From the NCBI GenBank assembly GCA_017561155.1, contig JAFZDP010000034.1, forward strand, positions 25,170 through 89,169: DNA of 64,000 nt, read 5' to 3'. The notes below the pieces were generated by a model that made no database searches, was not told where the DNA came from, and was given only the letters and a program-made list of their open reading frames with translations. Below are positions 63,645 through 64,000 of this stretch, piece after piece; position 1 is the stretch's first letter, and every line of letters begins with the position of its first letter. Position numbers and translations under genes: made by a program. This DNA comes from Bacteroidales bacterium (GTDB lineage: Bacteria; Bacteroidota; Bacteroidia; Bacteroidales; P3).

Positions 63645-63652
63645 CAAAAATA
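63645..63652 (-). promoter_or_regulatory. Promoter of tamB (TATTTTTG)
   Basis: On the minus strand TATTTTTGCAATG lies about 80-130 bp before the possible tamB starts. Confidence 0.6.
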
Positions 63653-64000
63653 TTGTATTCAACACCAACAAAAACATTTTGTTTTTCACTTTTTAGGCCG
63701 GAGCTATGTTATACCCGTTGGTTGAATTAATCTAGAGCATACTTGATATGAGATTTTGGTTTACCTAATGAATAATTGACATATTGCATAAAAGTAAAAG
63801 CACTTATTTTAGGCAACTTCTAAAAATTGCTTTGCAAGTGATTTGTGGAATTTTGCTAGAAAGATTTCTACTTTCTTTTGATTGAGCATAGCGGGCTATG
63901 CGATTGAAAAAGAAATAGAAAGATTTCGGCAAAAAACGCAAAGCATGCAAAAGTTTCAAAGAACAGTCTTTTGTTTATCCGAAACGTGGAATTTTTAGTA
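63653..64000. other. Right-end sequence with a small hairpin, no gene recognised
   Basis: The hairpin CATAGCGGGCTATG (63887-63900) lies between direct copies of AGAAAGATTTC (63858-63868 and 63917-63927). TTTAGGCAACTTCTAAAAATTG at 63810-63830 is reminiscent of insertion-sequence ends, but no transposase is seen before the window ends. Confidence 0.4.

Noticed and set aside
1..64000. tRNA or rRNA genes
   Set aside because: No cloverleaf-like sequence with a TTCRANNC block and matching acceptor arms was found in any intergenic region by eye. A tRNAscan run would settle it.

Overview
The window looks like a chromosome segment of a Bacteroidales bacterium. Almost every transcription unit that shows a promoter carries the Bacteroidetes -7 motif TAnnTTTG (TATCTTTG, TATTTTTG, TACCTTTG). 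The base composition is AT-rich. The gene content is typical of the order: a TPR/propeller/OmpA protein of PorE-like layout, a BspA-like surface protein with a type IX secretion (T9SS) sorting tail, HU-HIG DNA-binding proteins, DUF2975+XRE pairs, TamB and NadB. No tRNA, rRNA or CRISPR array was seen.

Layout. 1-7.2 kb (minus strand): the 3'-truncated edge of an MsbA-like ABC exporter, the OmpA/PorE-like protein, a THUMP-like methyltransferase, a nucleotidyltransferase, tadA and a LolA-like protein. 7.8-12.4 kb (plus): DUF2975, XRE regulator, M16 peptidase and a lipoprotein. 12.5-16.3 kb: LD-carboxypeptidase and a scrambled accessory patch (wHTH remnant, frameshifted KilA-N gene, intact AlbA-type ATP-binding regulator, second KilA-N remnant). 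16.4-20.1 kb: an exported, unassigned module with two near-identical paralogues bracketing a beta-propeller-like protein and a CxxC thioredoxin-like protein. 20.1-21.5 kb: three HU-HIG genes with a 300-bp repeat-rich palindromic region upstream. 21.9-26.1 kb: a DpnM/DpnA-type restriction-modification (R-M) cassette inserted at the 3' end of a C69 dipeptidase gene. 26.3-35.5 kb: housekeeping (pyrBI with an attenuator-like leader, rpsO-pnp, an aat-folK fusion, rplU-rpmA, nnr). 35.6-45.9 kb (minus): a type I R-M island (DUF2971, hsdM, a YhcG-type nuclease, hsdS, an unknown gene plus a HEPN-motif gene, fic, hsdR). 46-47.5 kb: a gene-poor repeat region. 47.5-63.6 kb: glnS, a frameshifted BspA/T9SS gene, nadB, a MATE exporter, a transglutaminase-like unknown, a family 9 glycosyltransferase and tamB.

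The most striking pattern is shared by the accessory cassettes. The R-M cassette, the fic gene and the AlbA-type gene each sit between direct copies of one END of the neighbouring gene: 97 bp of the dipeptidase 3' end, 76 bp of the hsdR 5' end, and about 170 bp of the KilA-N 5' end. In the R-M and fic cases the neighbouring gene is left intact. This matches insertion with long target duplication or recombination at homologous gene ends. The best candidate for a new system is the overlapping gene pair embedded in the type I R-M operon: an unknown 172-aa protein and a 190-aa protein with an RxxxxH HEPN RNase motif.
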